In this document: positions 55,019-63,230 of the stretch, piece after piece
Layout of the letters: the number at the start of each line of letters is the position of its first letter
How positions within the stretch are numbered: position 1 is the first letter of the stretch
Assembly: GCF_014287955.1 (NCBI RefSeq)
Contig: NZ_JACOPD010000010.1
Coordinates: 53,720-117,719 of the forward strand
DNA length: 64,000 nucleotides
Direction: 5' to 3'
DNA from: Lachnospira hominis (ex Liu et al. 2021)
GTDB taxonomy: Bacteria > Bacillota > Clostridia > Lachnospirales > Lachnospiraceae
The notes under the pieces: generated by a model
The model's input: the letters and a program-made list of their open reading frames with translations, nothing else
Databases searched by the model: none
Told to the model about the DNA's origin: nothing
Program-made: the position numbers and the translations under genes

Positions 55019-57076
55019 ATGAATAAAAAGTATGAAGCACTATTTACGCCATTTTTTATTGGAACTTGCGAAATTAAAAATAGAGTAGTTATTCCAGCTA
55101 TGGAAGGTACCAATATTATAGAAAATATGATGGGACCTAAATTCAACGAAAAGTCAAAACAATACTACATTGAACGAGCAAACAATGATGTAGGTCTTTT
55201 CATCCCAGGGATGATTCCAGTTTATTCTATGATGGGAGGTAAATGGTTGCACAAAAATCCTAAAGTATTTGCGCAAGCAAAACCAGTCATTGACGAGATT
55301 CACGCAAACGGATCTAAAATATTCTTCCAACTTGGCGCAGGTTTTGCGGGAAGAAATTACACAATACCAGATAAACTGCTAAAGATGGCAGATAATAAAG
55401 CTTTTAAGAAACTTACTAATCCATTCTTGCACTTAAACGAAATGATGGTTGCCCCTGACGAAGGACTTCCTATGGTTTGGGCACCACAACTCACAACTCG
55501 CCAAATTACAGAAAAAGAAATTGCTGATTATATTGAGGGATATGCAAAATCTGCAAAGTTATGTAAAGATATTGGCGTTGACGGGGTAGAAGTTCATGCT
55601 GTTCATGAAGGCTATCTTATGGATCAATTTACAACTAAGTATACAAATCACAGAGCTGATAAATATGGTGGTTCTTTTGAAAACCGTTATCGTTTTGCAG
55701 TGGAAGTTGTAAAAGCAATTAAAAAAGAATGTGGTGATGATTATCCGGTTATGTTACGCTACTCAGTTACTAGTAAAGTAATAGATTTTAAAGTAGGAGC
55801 AGTTCCTGGTGAAGAATTTAATGAGATTGGTCGTGATATGCAAGAGAGTGAAAAGGCAGCTAAATATTTACAAGATGCAGGCTATGATGCATTAAATGCT
55901 GATAATGGTACTTATGATTCTTGGTATTGGGCTCACCCACCGGTTTATATGCCATTAAATTGTAACCTAAAAGAAGTTGAACATATCAAAAAATATGTGG
56001 ACATTCCAGTTATTTGTGCAGGACGTATGCAAGCAGATGTTGCAGCAGAATCTATTGCATCAGGAAATATAGATGCAGTAGCTATAGGTAGACAGTTTAT
56101 CTGTGATGGTGAATACTTGACTAAATTAAAAGAAGGCAGAGAAGAAGATATCAGACCTTGTATCTCTTGTCATAATGCATGTCTCCCATTAGCATACTAT
56201 AAAAACTCAGGTGTAGTACTGGATTTAAAAGATATGGAAACACAAGGACATTGTGCATTAAATCCAGTAGCTTTCGAAGAAGATAAATATCAGATAAAGA
56301 AAGTAGCTAATCCAAAGAAAGTTGTTATCATCGGCGGTGGCATTGGAGGCATGGAAACAGCTAGACTTTGCGCAATGATGGGTCATAAAGTTGATTTATA
56401 TGAAAAAACAGATAGATTAGGTGGGGTATTTATTGCCGCAGCTGCTCCAGAATTCAAGGAAAAAGATAAAGATTTGATTAAATGGTATTGTACACAAATC
56501 GCAAAACTTCCAATATCTGTACATTTAAATACTGAAGTTAAAGATATATCTAAACTAGATGCAGACGAGATTGTCATTGCTACAGGATCCAAAGTAAGAA
56601 AGTTACCAATCATTGGTTTCGAAAAAGGTGTTGAAGCAGTAGATTTTTTACTAGGTAATAAAGAGGTTGGCGAAACAGTCGCTGTAATTGGTGGCGGATT
56701 GACTGGCTGTGAAATCGCTTATGATTTAGCACGAAAAGGTAAAAAACCATTTATTGTTGAAATGGCTGATGACCTTATCAAATCAGCTGGTATTTGTGCA
56801 GCAAATTCTAGTTGTCTAAAAGATTACTTGCGTTTTTATAAGGTTCCTGTATACTTAGAAAGCTCTTTAAAAGAAATCAAAGATAATGGTGTAATAATTC
56901 AAACTGCAGATAGAATTAAGGAGATTAATTGCGAATCAGTCATTTTATCTGTTGGATATACACCAAATCCATTATGCGAAAAATCTGAACATATTCATGT
57001 AATCGGAGATGCTGCAAAAGTAGGAAATTTAAAAACTGTAATTTGGGGAGCTTACGATTTAGCATTTTCATTATAG
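55019..57076 (+). CDS. Old-yellow-enzyme family NADH:flavin oxidoreductase (2,4-dienoyl-CoA reductase / BaiCD type)
   Basis: 685 aa from ATG 55019 (AAGGAGATTAGG upstream). An OYE TIM barrel with FMN (1-~365) includes the VEVHAVHEGYLMDQF motif near 190, where the usual HGAHGY has an extra residue. A 4Fe-4S Cys set follows (CISCHNACL...HC, about 380-406). Then come FAD and NAD(P) Rossmann parts: VVIIGGGIGGMETA (about 436) and AVIGGGLTGCEIA (about 556). Such enzymes reduce enones in bile acids, steroids, bilirubin or cinnamates. The exact substrate cannot be inferred. Transcribed with the flavodoxin-like gene downstream. Confidence 0.88.
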   Translation: MNKKYEALFTPFFIGTCEIKNRVVIPAMEGTNIIENMMGPKFNEKSKQYYIERANNDVGLFIPGMIPVYSMMGGKWLHKNPKVFAQAKPVIDEIHANGSKIFFQLGAGFAGRNYTIPDKLLKMADNKAFKKLTNPFLHLNEMMVAPDEGLPMVWAPQLTTRQITEKEIADYIEGYAKSAKLCKDIGVDGVEVHAVHEGYLMDQFTTKYTNHRADKYGGSFENRYRFAVEVVKAIKKECGDDYPVMLRYSVTSKVIDFKVGAVPGEEFNEIGRDMQESEKAAKYLQDAGYDALNADNGTYDSWYWAHPPVYMPLNCNLKEVEHIKKYVDIPVICAGRMQADVAAESIASGNIDAVAIGRQFICDGEYLTKLKEGREEDIRPCISCHNACLPLAYYKNSGVVLDLKDMETQGHCALNPVAFEEDKYQIKKVANPKKVVIIGGGIGGMETARLCAMMGHKVDLYEKTDRLGGVFIAAAAPEFKEKDKDLIKWYCTQIAKLPISVHLNTEVKDISKLDADEIVIATGSKVRKLPIIGFEKGVEAVDFLLGNKEVGETVAVIGGGLTGCEIAYDLARKGKKPFIVEMADDLIKSAGICAANSSCLKDYLRFYKVPVYLESSLKEIKDNGVIIQTADRIKEINCESVILSVGYTPNPLCEKSEHIHVIGDAAKVGNLKTVIWGAYDLAFSL

Positions 57077-57124
57077 ATGAAGAAAATATACATCTAGAAA
57101 AATCAGAAGTTGGAGGATACACGC

Positions 57125-57649
57125 ATGAAAATTGTAATCATTAATGGAAGTGCCAGAAAAGGAAACACACTGACAGCAATCAATGCATTTATAAAAGGAG
57201 CATCAGAAAAGAATGAAATTGAAATCATTGAACCTGACAAACTCAACATTGCACCATGCAAGGGATGTGGTGTCTGTCAATGCTCTAAGGGATGCGTCGA
57301 TAAGGATGATACAAATCCTACAATTGATAAAATTGCTGCCGCAGATATGATTCTTTTTGCTACACCAGTTTATTGGTGGGGAATGTCAGCACAATTGAAA
57401 CTTATCATTGATAAGTGCTACTGCCGTGGATTGCAGTTAAAAAATAAAAAAGTTGGCACGATTGTTGTAGGCGGTTCTCCCGTAGACAGTATCCAGTATG
57501 AGCTGATTGATAAGCAGTTTGACTGTATGGCAAAATATCTTTCATGGGATATGCTTTTCAAAAAATCATATTACGCAACAGCCAGAGATGAACTTGAAAA
57601 AAACAAGGATTCCATGAACGAACTTGAGGGGATCGGAAAAAATTTATAA
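57125..57649 (+). CDS. Flavodoxin-like NADPH-dependent FMN reductase family protein
   Basis: 174 aa from ATG 57125 (GGAGG at 57110). The phosphate-binding start IINGSARKGNTLTAINAF is followed by CKGCGVCQCSKGCVDKDD (five Cys, about 42-60) and TPVYWWGMSAQLKLIIDK. These define the iron-sulfur-flavoprotein-like FMN_red group. It may pass electrons to the reductase upstream (48 nt away) or form an independent FMN oxidoreductase. Compare BilS beside BilR. Confidence 0.87.
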   Translation: MKIVIINGSARKGNTLTAINAFIKGASEKNEIEIIEPDKLNIAPCKGCGVCQCSKGCVDKDDTNPTIDKIAAADMILFATPVYWWGMSAQLKLIIDKCYCRGLQLKNKKVGTIVVGGSPVDSIQYELIDKQFDCMAKYLSWDMLFKKSYYATARDELEKNKDSMNELEGIGKNL

Positions 57650-57685
57650 AGCACGTTCCAAATGCCAGTTTATCAAAAAGCATTT

Positions 57686-57714
57686 AGGGCGGACAAGCAA
57701 AATGGCTTGCCCGT
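57686..57714. terminator. Terminator between cargo and mobA
   Basis: GGGCGGACAAGC / GCTTGCCCGTCC, 10 of 12 paired, small loop, T-rich on both sides. It separates convergent transcription of the cargo and the mobA gene. Confidence 0.7.
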
Positions 57715-57722
57715 CCTTTCCT

Positions 57723-59237
57723 TTATCGCTCCTGTTCGTGCCGCTTGGTGCGGTTCTGTGTCTGTTCCGGCTGGTCGGCGCGGAGTGCAATATCCACACA
57801 TCTGCGGATTTTTTGAAGCTCGGAAACATCGGCGCGGGTCTCTTTCAGTTTGCTATAATCGCTGTCCCTCTGTGTTTTGAGGTCAGCATATTCCTGTTCC
57901 CATTCCGCAATAGGCAAGGTCTTTGTTCCTTTCGGCAGATTTGCATGGAGATAGCGGCTTGCTGCGTTCCATAGGGTCAGCTCGGCGCGGTGGGCTTCCT
58001 CGTACTTGTCGTGCTTGTTTGTCCAGCCGTTTTGCAGCTTTTTCAGTTCATCGTGAATGGGCTTGTACTCTGTGTAGTTCTTCCCGTATTCAATTAGCTT
58101 TTGTAGCTTCTTCATGCGTTCCTCGGCGGTTTTCATTCCTGCCCGGATTGAATAGGCTTTATCACTGACAGAGGAAAGGGAAGCGTCCAGCTCGTCAAGA
58201 TTAGAGATACCATGCTCGGAAAGATAGTTGACCGCCGCCGCTATGGTTTTCAGTTCATCGGCTGTGTGCTGTTGTTGCCAACGCTGCGAATACTTCCGGC
58301 TCTTTTCTCTCTGAACGCTCAAATACTTCATCAGCAGATTTGCAAGGCCGGGGGATTGTTGCGGCTGCTTCGGGGCGGTTTCCCGCGCTTTGAACAGGTC
58401 GGCAATCCATTCCTTGAGCTTGCCAATCTGCGCCCGGATTTCCCGGATAAGGCGGTTTGTCTTTTGGATACTGCGGTTCAGTTCGCCTTTCTCGGTGGCG
58501 ATACCTTTCTTCTCCATCTGGCAAGCCGCCACGCCCATGTGGACGGTGGGTATCTCGTCTATGCCGCGCTCGGCGTTGCTGCGGTGGTCGATACGCTCCG
58601 GGCTTCCGTTCCTCTCCAAAAAGTTGTTGGTAAAGTCAGCCCACGCCTTGTGCCACAAGAGGGTGTTGTCCTTGTCGTTCCAGCCTGTAAGGTCAACTTT
58701 GCGCGTCTTATATCTGCCGCTTGGCAAGCGGATACGCTCGCCGTTTTCATCAAGGTCATATTCCTTTTTGGATTTCGCCGCCCACGCGCCGCGCTCGTCA
58801 AGGGGGCGCATGGTAAGCATAATATGACAATGGGGGTTGCCGCTGTTGGTGTCGTAGATAACAAAATCCACACACATTCCTCTGGAAACAAATTGAGAGG
58901 AACAGTATTCCCGGACAAGCCGGATCTGTTCCTCTCTGGATAATTCTATGGGGAGCGCCGCGTCAATCTCTCTGGCAAGCTGGGCGTTCCCGGCTTTCTC
59001 GTAAAGCTCCACGCTGTTCCACAAGGTTGAACGGTCAGAGAATGAGGGTGGCGCGTGGGGCGGCAGCATGATCTCTGTATGGACAACGCCGCCTTTGCGG
59101 GTGTAGTCATGGGTCATTCCGTCCCATTCGTTTGTCAGCTTTTCACCGCTTCGGTAGGCGGCTGCGGCAACAGCTGATTTGCCTTTTCCTCGGCTCACAA
59201 TGCCGATGTTCCAATGGTAAATGGCTATGGGTATCAC
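57723..59237 (-). CDS. mobA: MobA/MobL relaxase (MOBQ type)
   Basis: About 500 aa. The nuclease domain begins AIYHWNIGIVSRGKGKSAVA; Tyr-containing YRSGEKL and the metal-binding HCHIMLTMRPL (about 134-145) fit MOBQ relaxases. A long helical C-terminus follows. The start is odd: GTG at 59237 lies inside the ribosome site GGGAGG-TG, while the position with ideal spacing (59228) has ATA where relatives probably have ATG. It nicks oriT, found 190 nt upstream, and stays bound to the transferred strand. This is the tnpZ-position gene of Tn4451-like elements. Confidence 0.88.
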   Translation of the reverse strand: MIPIAIYHWNIGIVSRGKGKSAVAAAAYRSGEKLTNEWDGMTHDYTRKGGVVHTEIMLPPHAPPSFSDRSTLWNSVELYEKAGNAQLAREIDAALPIELSREEQIRLVREYCSSQFVSRGMCVDFVIYDTNSGNPHCHIMLTMRPLDERGAWAAKSKKEYDLDENGERIRLPSGRYKTRKVDLTGWNDKDNTLLWHKAWADFTNNFLERNGSPERIDHRSNAERGIDEIPTVHMGVAACQMEKKGIATEKGELNRSIQKTNRLIREIRAQIGKLKEWIADLFKARETAPKQPQQSPGLANLLMKYLSVQREKSRKYSQRWQQQHTADELKTIAAAVNYLSEHGISNLDELDASLSSVSDKAYSIRAGMKTAEERMKKLQKLIEYGKNYTEYKPIHDELKKLQNGWTNKHDKYEEAHRAELTLWNAASRYLHANLPKGTKTLPIAEWEQEYADLKTQRDSDYSKLKETRADVSELQKIRRCVDIALRADQPEQTQNRTKRHEQER

Positions 59238-59420
59238 CTCCCGGATAGGATAATAAAACCCTCAAAAATGGTACAGACGCCAACGGCGGGTGTGCTGTTT
59301 TTGTGGGTGTGCAGGGATAGCCGCAAAGCGGCGCAAGGGGTGCAGCCCCTTGTTGCGGCAAAGCCGCCATATCGGAGTGCGGGGAAATCTCCCTGTGCGG
59401 AGACAAGCCCTCGGCAGAGC

Positions 59421-59466
59421 GCACACGCCCGTAAGGGTGTATAAGTGCGCCCTTAGTTCCTAAGGG
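59421..59466 (+). other. oriT: oriT with RSF1010/IncQ-like nic region
   Basis: The sequence TATAAGTGCGCCCTTA (59439-59454) contains the TAAGTGCGCCCT core of the RSF1010/IncQ nic site. In front of it is an imperfect inverted repeat (ACACGCCC-GTAA-GGGTGT, 59423-59440), as in IncQ oriT; behind it is CCCTTAGTTCCTAAGGG. It lies between the mobA gene and the DUF3847 gene, which fits a MOBQ relaxase. Confidence 0.85.
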
Positions 59467-59470
59467 ATTT

Positions 59471-59764
59471 TCAGCTTGTCGCTCCCTCTGCTCGTTTTTT
59501 CAGATATTCCCGCGCTGGTTCACTCGTCAAGGCAAGCCGGAGAAGTGCTGTGGCTTCCTCGTCGGTCATGCCCTTTGCTTCCGGCACAATGCTTTCAAAG
59601 ACCGCGCCTCGGACGATAAGGCGGTGGCTGCGCGTTCTGCGTTCCTCTTTGGATAACTTCTGACGCAACATCTTTTCCCGATTTTCAAACTGCCGGATTT
59701 TCTTCTTTCCGTCCTCGATCTCGGCTTGCAGCTCCTCGCGGGTTTTCTCTCTTGGCTTTGTCAT
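59471..59764 (-). CDS. DUF3847 family mobilization accessory protein
   Basis: 97 aa from ATG 59764 (AAAGGAGCG upstream). A coiled-coil start (REKTREELQAEIEDGKKKIRQ) and a Lys/Arg-rich middle precede a conserved end (MTDEEATALLRLALTSEPAREYL). DUF3847 proteins are regularly found directly before mobA in these transposons. They probably help assemble the relaxosome, like MobC. The oriT lies right behind the stop. Confidence 0.8.
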   Translation of the reverse strand: MTKPREKTREELQAEIEDGKKKIRQFENREKMLRQKLSKEERRTRSHRLIVRGAVFESIVPEAKGMTDEEATALLRLALTSEPAREYLKKRAEGATS

Positions 59765-59853
59765 GGTTGGTCGCTCCTTTCTGTCCGTAGACATAGAAAA
59801 AGGACAGTCGATTTGCTCGGCTGTCCTGATGGTAGTATTAAATTTTCATGGGG

Positions 59854-60570
59854 TTATCCGTTGAAAGAACTTAGGTCAAGCGCACCATTATTTATCAGCT
59901 CTTGGATAATGGTAGCCAAATCGTTTTTCACACTTTCGCTTTCAGTTTTTGCACCCGCATTTTCAACATATACGGTGCTATCTCCCAACTTAAAGGTCGC
60001 ATAGTAAATTACATTCTGTTCTCCCACGCTGTTCCGGTCTGTTACAAAATATCCTGCCGTCACGCTTGTGCCATTTACTTCGCTACTTTCTTCACTTCCT
60101 ACAATCTTCGTATCAAGTAGTGCTATATCCGTTGTAGATATTACCACTTTGGCATTTTCGATTTTTCCCTCAAAACCAATCAATTCTTTGTTGCTGTCGG
60201 AAACAGTATCATCAACACGAAAAACTGCATGAGCTGTAACGGTCAAGTTTGGAAAAAGAGAGGCAGCTTCCGTTTCCGTAAGTTGCCTTGTTGTTATAGT
60301 CCCGTCAATGTCAATGCTTGAGCCAGCAGTTTTCGATTTTACAAAGATGATTTCATTTCCGTTGTCCAAAGTGGCAATGTCAGTTTTGTTCCCGAACAAT
60401 CCACTTTGAAATACGCCTACGCCTAAAACAGCAATTACTGCAAAGCAAGCCGCCATAGCTCCCCACTTAACCCAACCGGGTTTCTTTGCTTTCTTTTTGT
60501 AGTTAAGGGCTTCATCAACATATTTCGTATCAAGTTCACTCATAGCGTCGGAAAACTTTTTTGCGTTCAT
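59854..60570 (-). CDS. Membrane-anchored anti-sigma factor (putative)
   Basis: 238 aa. A cytoplasmic N-terminus (MNAKKFSDAMSELDTKYVDEAL) precedes one membrane helix (about 35-53, KWGAMAACFAVIAVLGVGVF) and an extracytoplasmic domain of about 180 residues rich in beta strands. Its start overlaps the ECF sigma stop by 4 nt, the usual layout of a sigma/anti-sigma pair. The protein end (IIQELINNGALDLSSF) has no recognised domain. The signal it senses is unknown. Confidence 0.72.
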   Translation of the reverse strand: MNAKKFSDAMSELDTKYVDEALNYKKKAKKPGWVKWGAMAACFAVIAVLGVGVFQSGLFGNKTDIATLDNGNEIIFVKSKTAGSSIDIDGTITTRQLTETEAASLFPNLTVTAHAVFRVDDTVSDSNKELIGFEGKIENAKVVISTTDIALLDTKIVGSEESSEVNGTSVTAGYFVTDRNSVGEQNVIYYATFKLGDSTVYVENAGAKTESESVKNDLATIIQELINNGALDLSSFNG

Positions 60571-61127
60571 ACGAATACCTCTCTTTCAATCAAATATTGC
60601 TTCATCTTCTCGCGGATACGGGTCAGCCGGACAGAAATGTTTTTTTCTGAAAGCCCCATAAACTCGGCTATGTCCTTATAGCTGTCGGAAAACCAATAGC
60701 GGCGCATGAAAATAACGCGGTTTTCGGTAGTCAGCGTGTCTAAAAATGCTTCAATGATACGGGCCAACTCTTTGGCTTCGATTTCTGCTTCTACTGTATT
60801 CGGAGCTGCTATACAGGCTTCAATTTCTTCCAAAGCAATCGTGTAATGGCTGCTCCGTTTGGCTGCTTCCTTTCTCCAATAGATTTTGAGTGAAATGTTC
60901 CGAACGATTTTAACAAGATAAGATAGCAGCGGGTTAGGTCGTGCCGGGGGAATGGCGTTCCATGCGCCTAAATAAGCGTCGTTTACACATTCCTCCGCGT
61001 CTTGTCTGCTGCCTACGATATGGTAGGAAAGATTGTGGCAGACCTTTCCGTATTTTATATCCAGCTCTCGTATGCCTTGTTCTGAACGTCCAAAAAACAT
61101 TTCTATGATTTTTTCGTCGTCTATCAT
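60567..61127 (-). CDS. ECF-type RNA polymerase sigma factor
   Basis: 186 aa with both regions: sigma-2 (RQDAEECVNDAYLGAWNAIPP, about 41-61) and sigma-4 (TTENRVIFMRRYWFSDSYKDIAEFMGLSE, about 134-162, helix-turn-helix). It directs RNA polymerase to its regulon, probably including its own operon. The nearest downstream gene is the membrane anti-sigma. I could not identify an autoregulatory promoter with confidence. Confidence 0.92.
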   Translation of the reverse strand: MIDDEKIIEMFFGRSEQGIRELDIKYGKVCHNLSYHIVGSRQDAEECVNDAYLGAWNAIPPARPNPLLSYLVKIVRNISLKIYWRKEAAKRSSHYTIALEEIEACIAAPNTVEAEIEAKELARIIEAFLDTLTTENRVIFMRRYWFSDSYKDIAEFMGLSEKNISVRLTRIREKMKQYLIEREVFV

Positions 61128-61211
61128 CTCACCGCCTCCTTTCGGGCTTCACCTATGTACTACGGTTTCAGCGGCAAATACTACATCTAATCCGAAACTT
61201 TTTCAAAAAAA

Positions 61212-61526
61212 TTATAGCACATCTTTTTGAATAGGGTGTGTCAAGTTGCCGGAATGTTTCTTTGCCGCTTTGCTGGCGGCGTTCCTCCGTTCTTCGCTGT
61301 ATGGGGCGGTCAGACGGAAAGAGAAACGCCCCTTGCAGATTTCAAACTCCATGCAGCCCGTGTCCGGGTCTGCGTCGGTCTGGCGGCACTGGTCAGGGTG
61401 AGCTACGGCGTAGGCGGTCAGCCTGTTCTTGAGGTCGGTGTTGTGGGTACGGATATGGATAATCGGGTTTTTCTCGTCAAACCAAATATCGGTGGTCTTT
61501 TCCTGCTTGGTAAGCCCTGTTCTCAT
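61212..61526 (-). CDS. Small conserved transposon protein of unknown function
   Basis: 104 aa, no signal peptide. The pattern KTTDIWFDEKNPIIHIRTHN, then LKNRLTAYAVAHPDQCRQTD and GRFSFRLTAPYSEERRNAAS is familiar from Tn4451- and Tn916-related elements of gut Firmicutes, but I cannot name a function. GGAGAG precedes the ATG. The gap 61527-61696 contains only a hairpin. Confidence 0.6.
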   Translation of the reverse strand: MRTGLTKQEKTTDIWFDEKNPIIHIRTHNTDLKNRLTAYAVAHPDQCRQTDADPDTGCMEFEICKGRFSFRLTAPYSEERRNAASKAAKKHSGNLTHPIQKDVL

Positions 61527-61622
61527 AAACTCTCCTTTCTGCGCCCCTGTTACGCAATAGGGGCATTTTTCGGGTGTTTTTCCCGGCTCTTGACTTGGGG
61601 AAAATGAGGATTTTCAAATAGA

Positions 61623-61659
61623 AAACGCTCCGGCGATACATTCCTCGTCCAGAGCGTTT
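61623..61659 (-). other. Dyad between small transposon genes
   Basis: AAACGCTC / GAGCGTTT, 8-bp perfect stem, 21-nt loop, with few flanking Ts. A weak terminator or processing hairpin of the tnpX-tnpV unit. Confidence 0.45.
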
Positions 61660-61696
61660 CTATCGTGAAATATGGGATTTTTCCGGCTCTTGACGC

Positions 61697-62023
61697 TCAT
61701 ACATAGATAAGCTCAAACTTGACGATTTCCTCCGCTTGCGCCTTGCAGGTGTTCATCAGCCCCACCCATTGCATGGGGTCTGCGGCTTTCAGTTCCTCGG
61801 TTGCACCCGCACCCTCGGCAAGCTGCGGGATAATGAGGTCAAGGCGGCGACGGACGGCGGCTTCAATCTCGGCGCAATGCTCATAGAGGGTTTCGCTTGC
61901 GACAAGGGCGTTGTAGAGATCGGGGCGGTAGCCCTCAAGATAGGCTTTCCGCAAGTGTCCATAATACCCGATATAGGGCGGTCTGGCGGGTGAAGTAGTA
62001 CCGTTGTCAATCAATCTTCTCAT
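61697..62023 (-). CDS. tnpV: TnpV family transposon protein
   Basis: 108 aa. The motifs IGYYGHLRKAYLEGYRPDLYN and MQWVGLMNTCKAQAEEIVKFELIY match TnpV proteins of Tn4451-like elements. The ATG overlaps the recombinase stop by 4 nt. Function in transposition is unknown; the protein is not needed for Tn4451 excision as far as I recall. Confidence 0.78.
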   Translation of the reverse strand: MRRLIDNGTTSPARPPYIGYYGHLRKAYLEGYRPDLYNALVASETLYEHCAEIEAAVRRRLDLIIPQLAEGAGATEELKAADPMQWVGLMNTCKAQAEEIVKFELIYV

Positions 62024-63230
62024 GCGCTCTTTTCTCCTTTCTCGTCTGCGACAGGGGGAAGTTTATGGGGCTTTTGCTCCTGCTCCCGTTCCCGCTGTTC
62101 TCTCCATTCTCTGCGTTTTTTCTCCATATAGCGGCGGTTGTATTCGGCTTTTTTTGCTCTGCGCCGTTCCTGCTCTGCCAATGCCGCTTTTTCTTCCTCT
62201 GTCAGTACGATTTCCTCATGGGGGATTTCTACCTTGCCGACAAAGTTAAAGAAAATCTCAACCTCCTGTGTGCGGCTCGCCCCTTTTCCCTCGGCTTGGT
62301 GGACAAGGATTTTTTCAACAAATTCATTTATCATGGCGGGGGTAAGCTCGGAAAAATCCGTATATTTTTTGACAAGGGCAAGGAATTTTTCAGCGTTGAC
62401 GGTTTCCCGGCTTATACGGTCAAGCTCCTGCTCGTCTTGGGTAACGCTCTCGGTTAAACTCTCTAACTCCGCTTCAAAATCATGCAGCATTTGTTCAAAG
62501 AGCTTATCGGAAAGTCTGCCGTTTACATTGTCCTCATAGAGCTTGCGGATTAAGCGGCTCAATTCGTCGGCTCGTTTCTCGCTGCGCTGTTTTCTCTGCC
62601 GGATTGCCTTTGCCGCTTTCGCCTGCCGCTCGCTGGAAGCAGAGCAGACCTGCTCCATAAATGCCGCTTCATTGTTCAGCGCGTAGTCGCATACTTCCTT
62701 GATAGCTTCGAGCAGAAGCTCATTTACAACGGCTGTGCGGATAAGGTGCGTCATGCAATATCTATCATAGTGCTGGTTGCCTAAATCATAACGGGAACAG
62801 TTGTACTCGTCGCGTTCTGGACGCTTCCTGCCGTTGGGTCGCCCCGCCCAGTCCCGCGCCAGTCCAGCCCCGCCCCTGTGGTTATACATCTTAGCCCCGC
62901 AATCCGCGCAAAACATCAAGCCCGTTAAAGGATTTGCCGCGCCTATGGTGTCCGTCCGGCGTATTGTTTTTCGTAAGCTCTGGACGCGCTCCCATGTTTC
63001 CTTGTCAATAATGGCTTCCTGCGTATTTTCAAAAATGACTAAATCCTCTTTGGGTGTCGTTCTGGAGCGTTTGTCTTTGTAGCTTTCTTTATAGGTACGG
63101 AAGTTTACTGTATGCCCCATATACTCCGGCTTGGACAGAATATCGGCAACTGTGCCGCCGCGCCATGTGTACCGTTCAGCGGGGTTAAAATTAGACTGAT
63201 GTTTTCCCACTATAAAGTTATACTTAAGTA
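62020..63230 (-). pseudogene. tnpX: TnpX-like large serine recombinase, N-terminus lost
   Basis: About 400 codons remain of an expected 530-700. Present are the end of the recombinase domain (FNPAERYTWRGGTVADILS), the zinc ribbon (GLMFCADCGAKMYN...YNCSRYD, about 110-150), a coiled coil (about 200-290) and DUF4368-type C-terminus. The resolvase domain with the catalytic Ser is absent. Open frame reaches 63237, but the last codons lie in the IS21 end, so the gene was cut by that insertion or a later deletion. Confidence 0.8.

Larger units (their letters stand above)
51372..63230. mobile_element. Tn4451-like mobilizable transposon with flavin-reductase cargo (right end replaced by IS21)
   Basis: The segment has markedly higher GC than the flanks, except for the cargo at 53.6-57.65 kb. 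It contains tnpW at one end and tnpV plus a tnpX-like serine recombinase at the other. Between are a toprim/AAA ATPase, MOBQ relaxase, oriT, DUF3847 and an ECF sigma/anti-sigma pair. This content is that of Tn4451/Tn4453-type elements. It is inserted in a topB fragment on the left. On the right it ends inside the recombinase gene at an IS21 element. It should not be self-excising without a recombinase supplied in trans. Confidence 0.75.

Noticed and set aside
58212..58943. 243-codon plus-strand open frame
   Set aside because: Antisense to mobA in a GC-rich segment where stop codons are rare; composition and lack of a ribosome site indicate a shadow frame.
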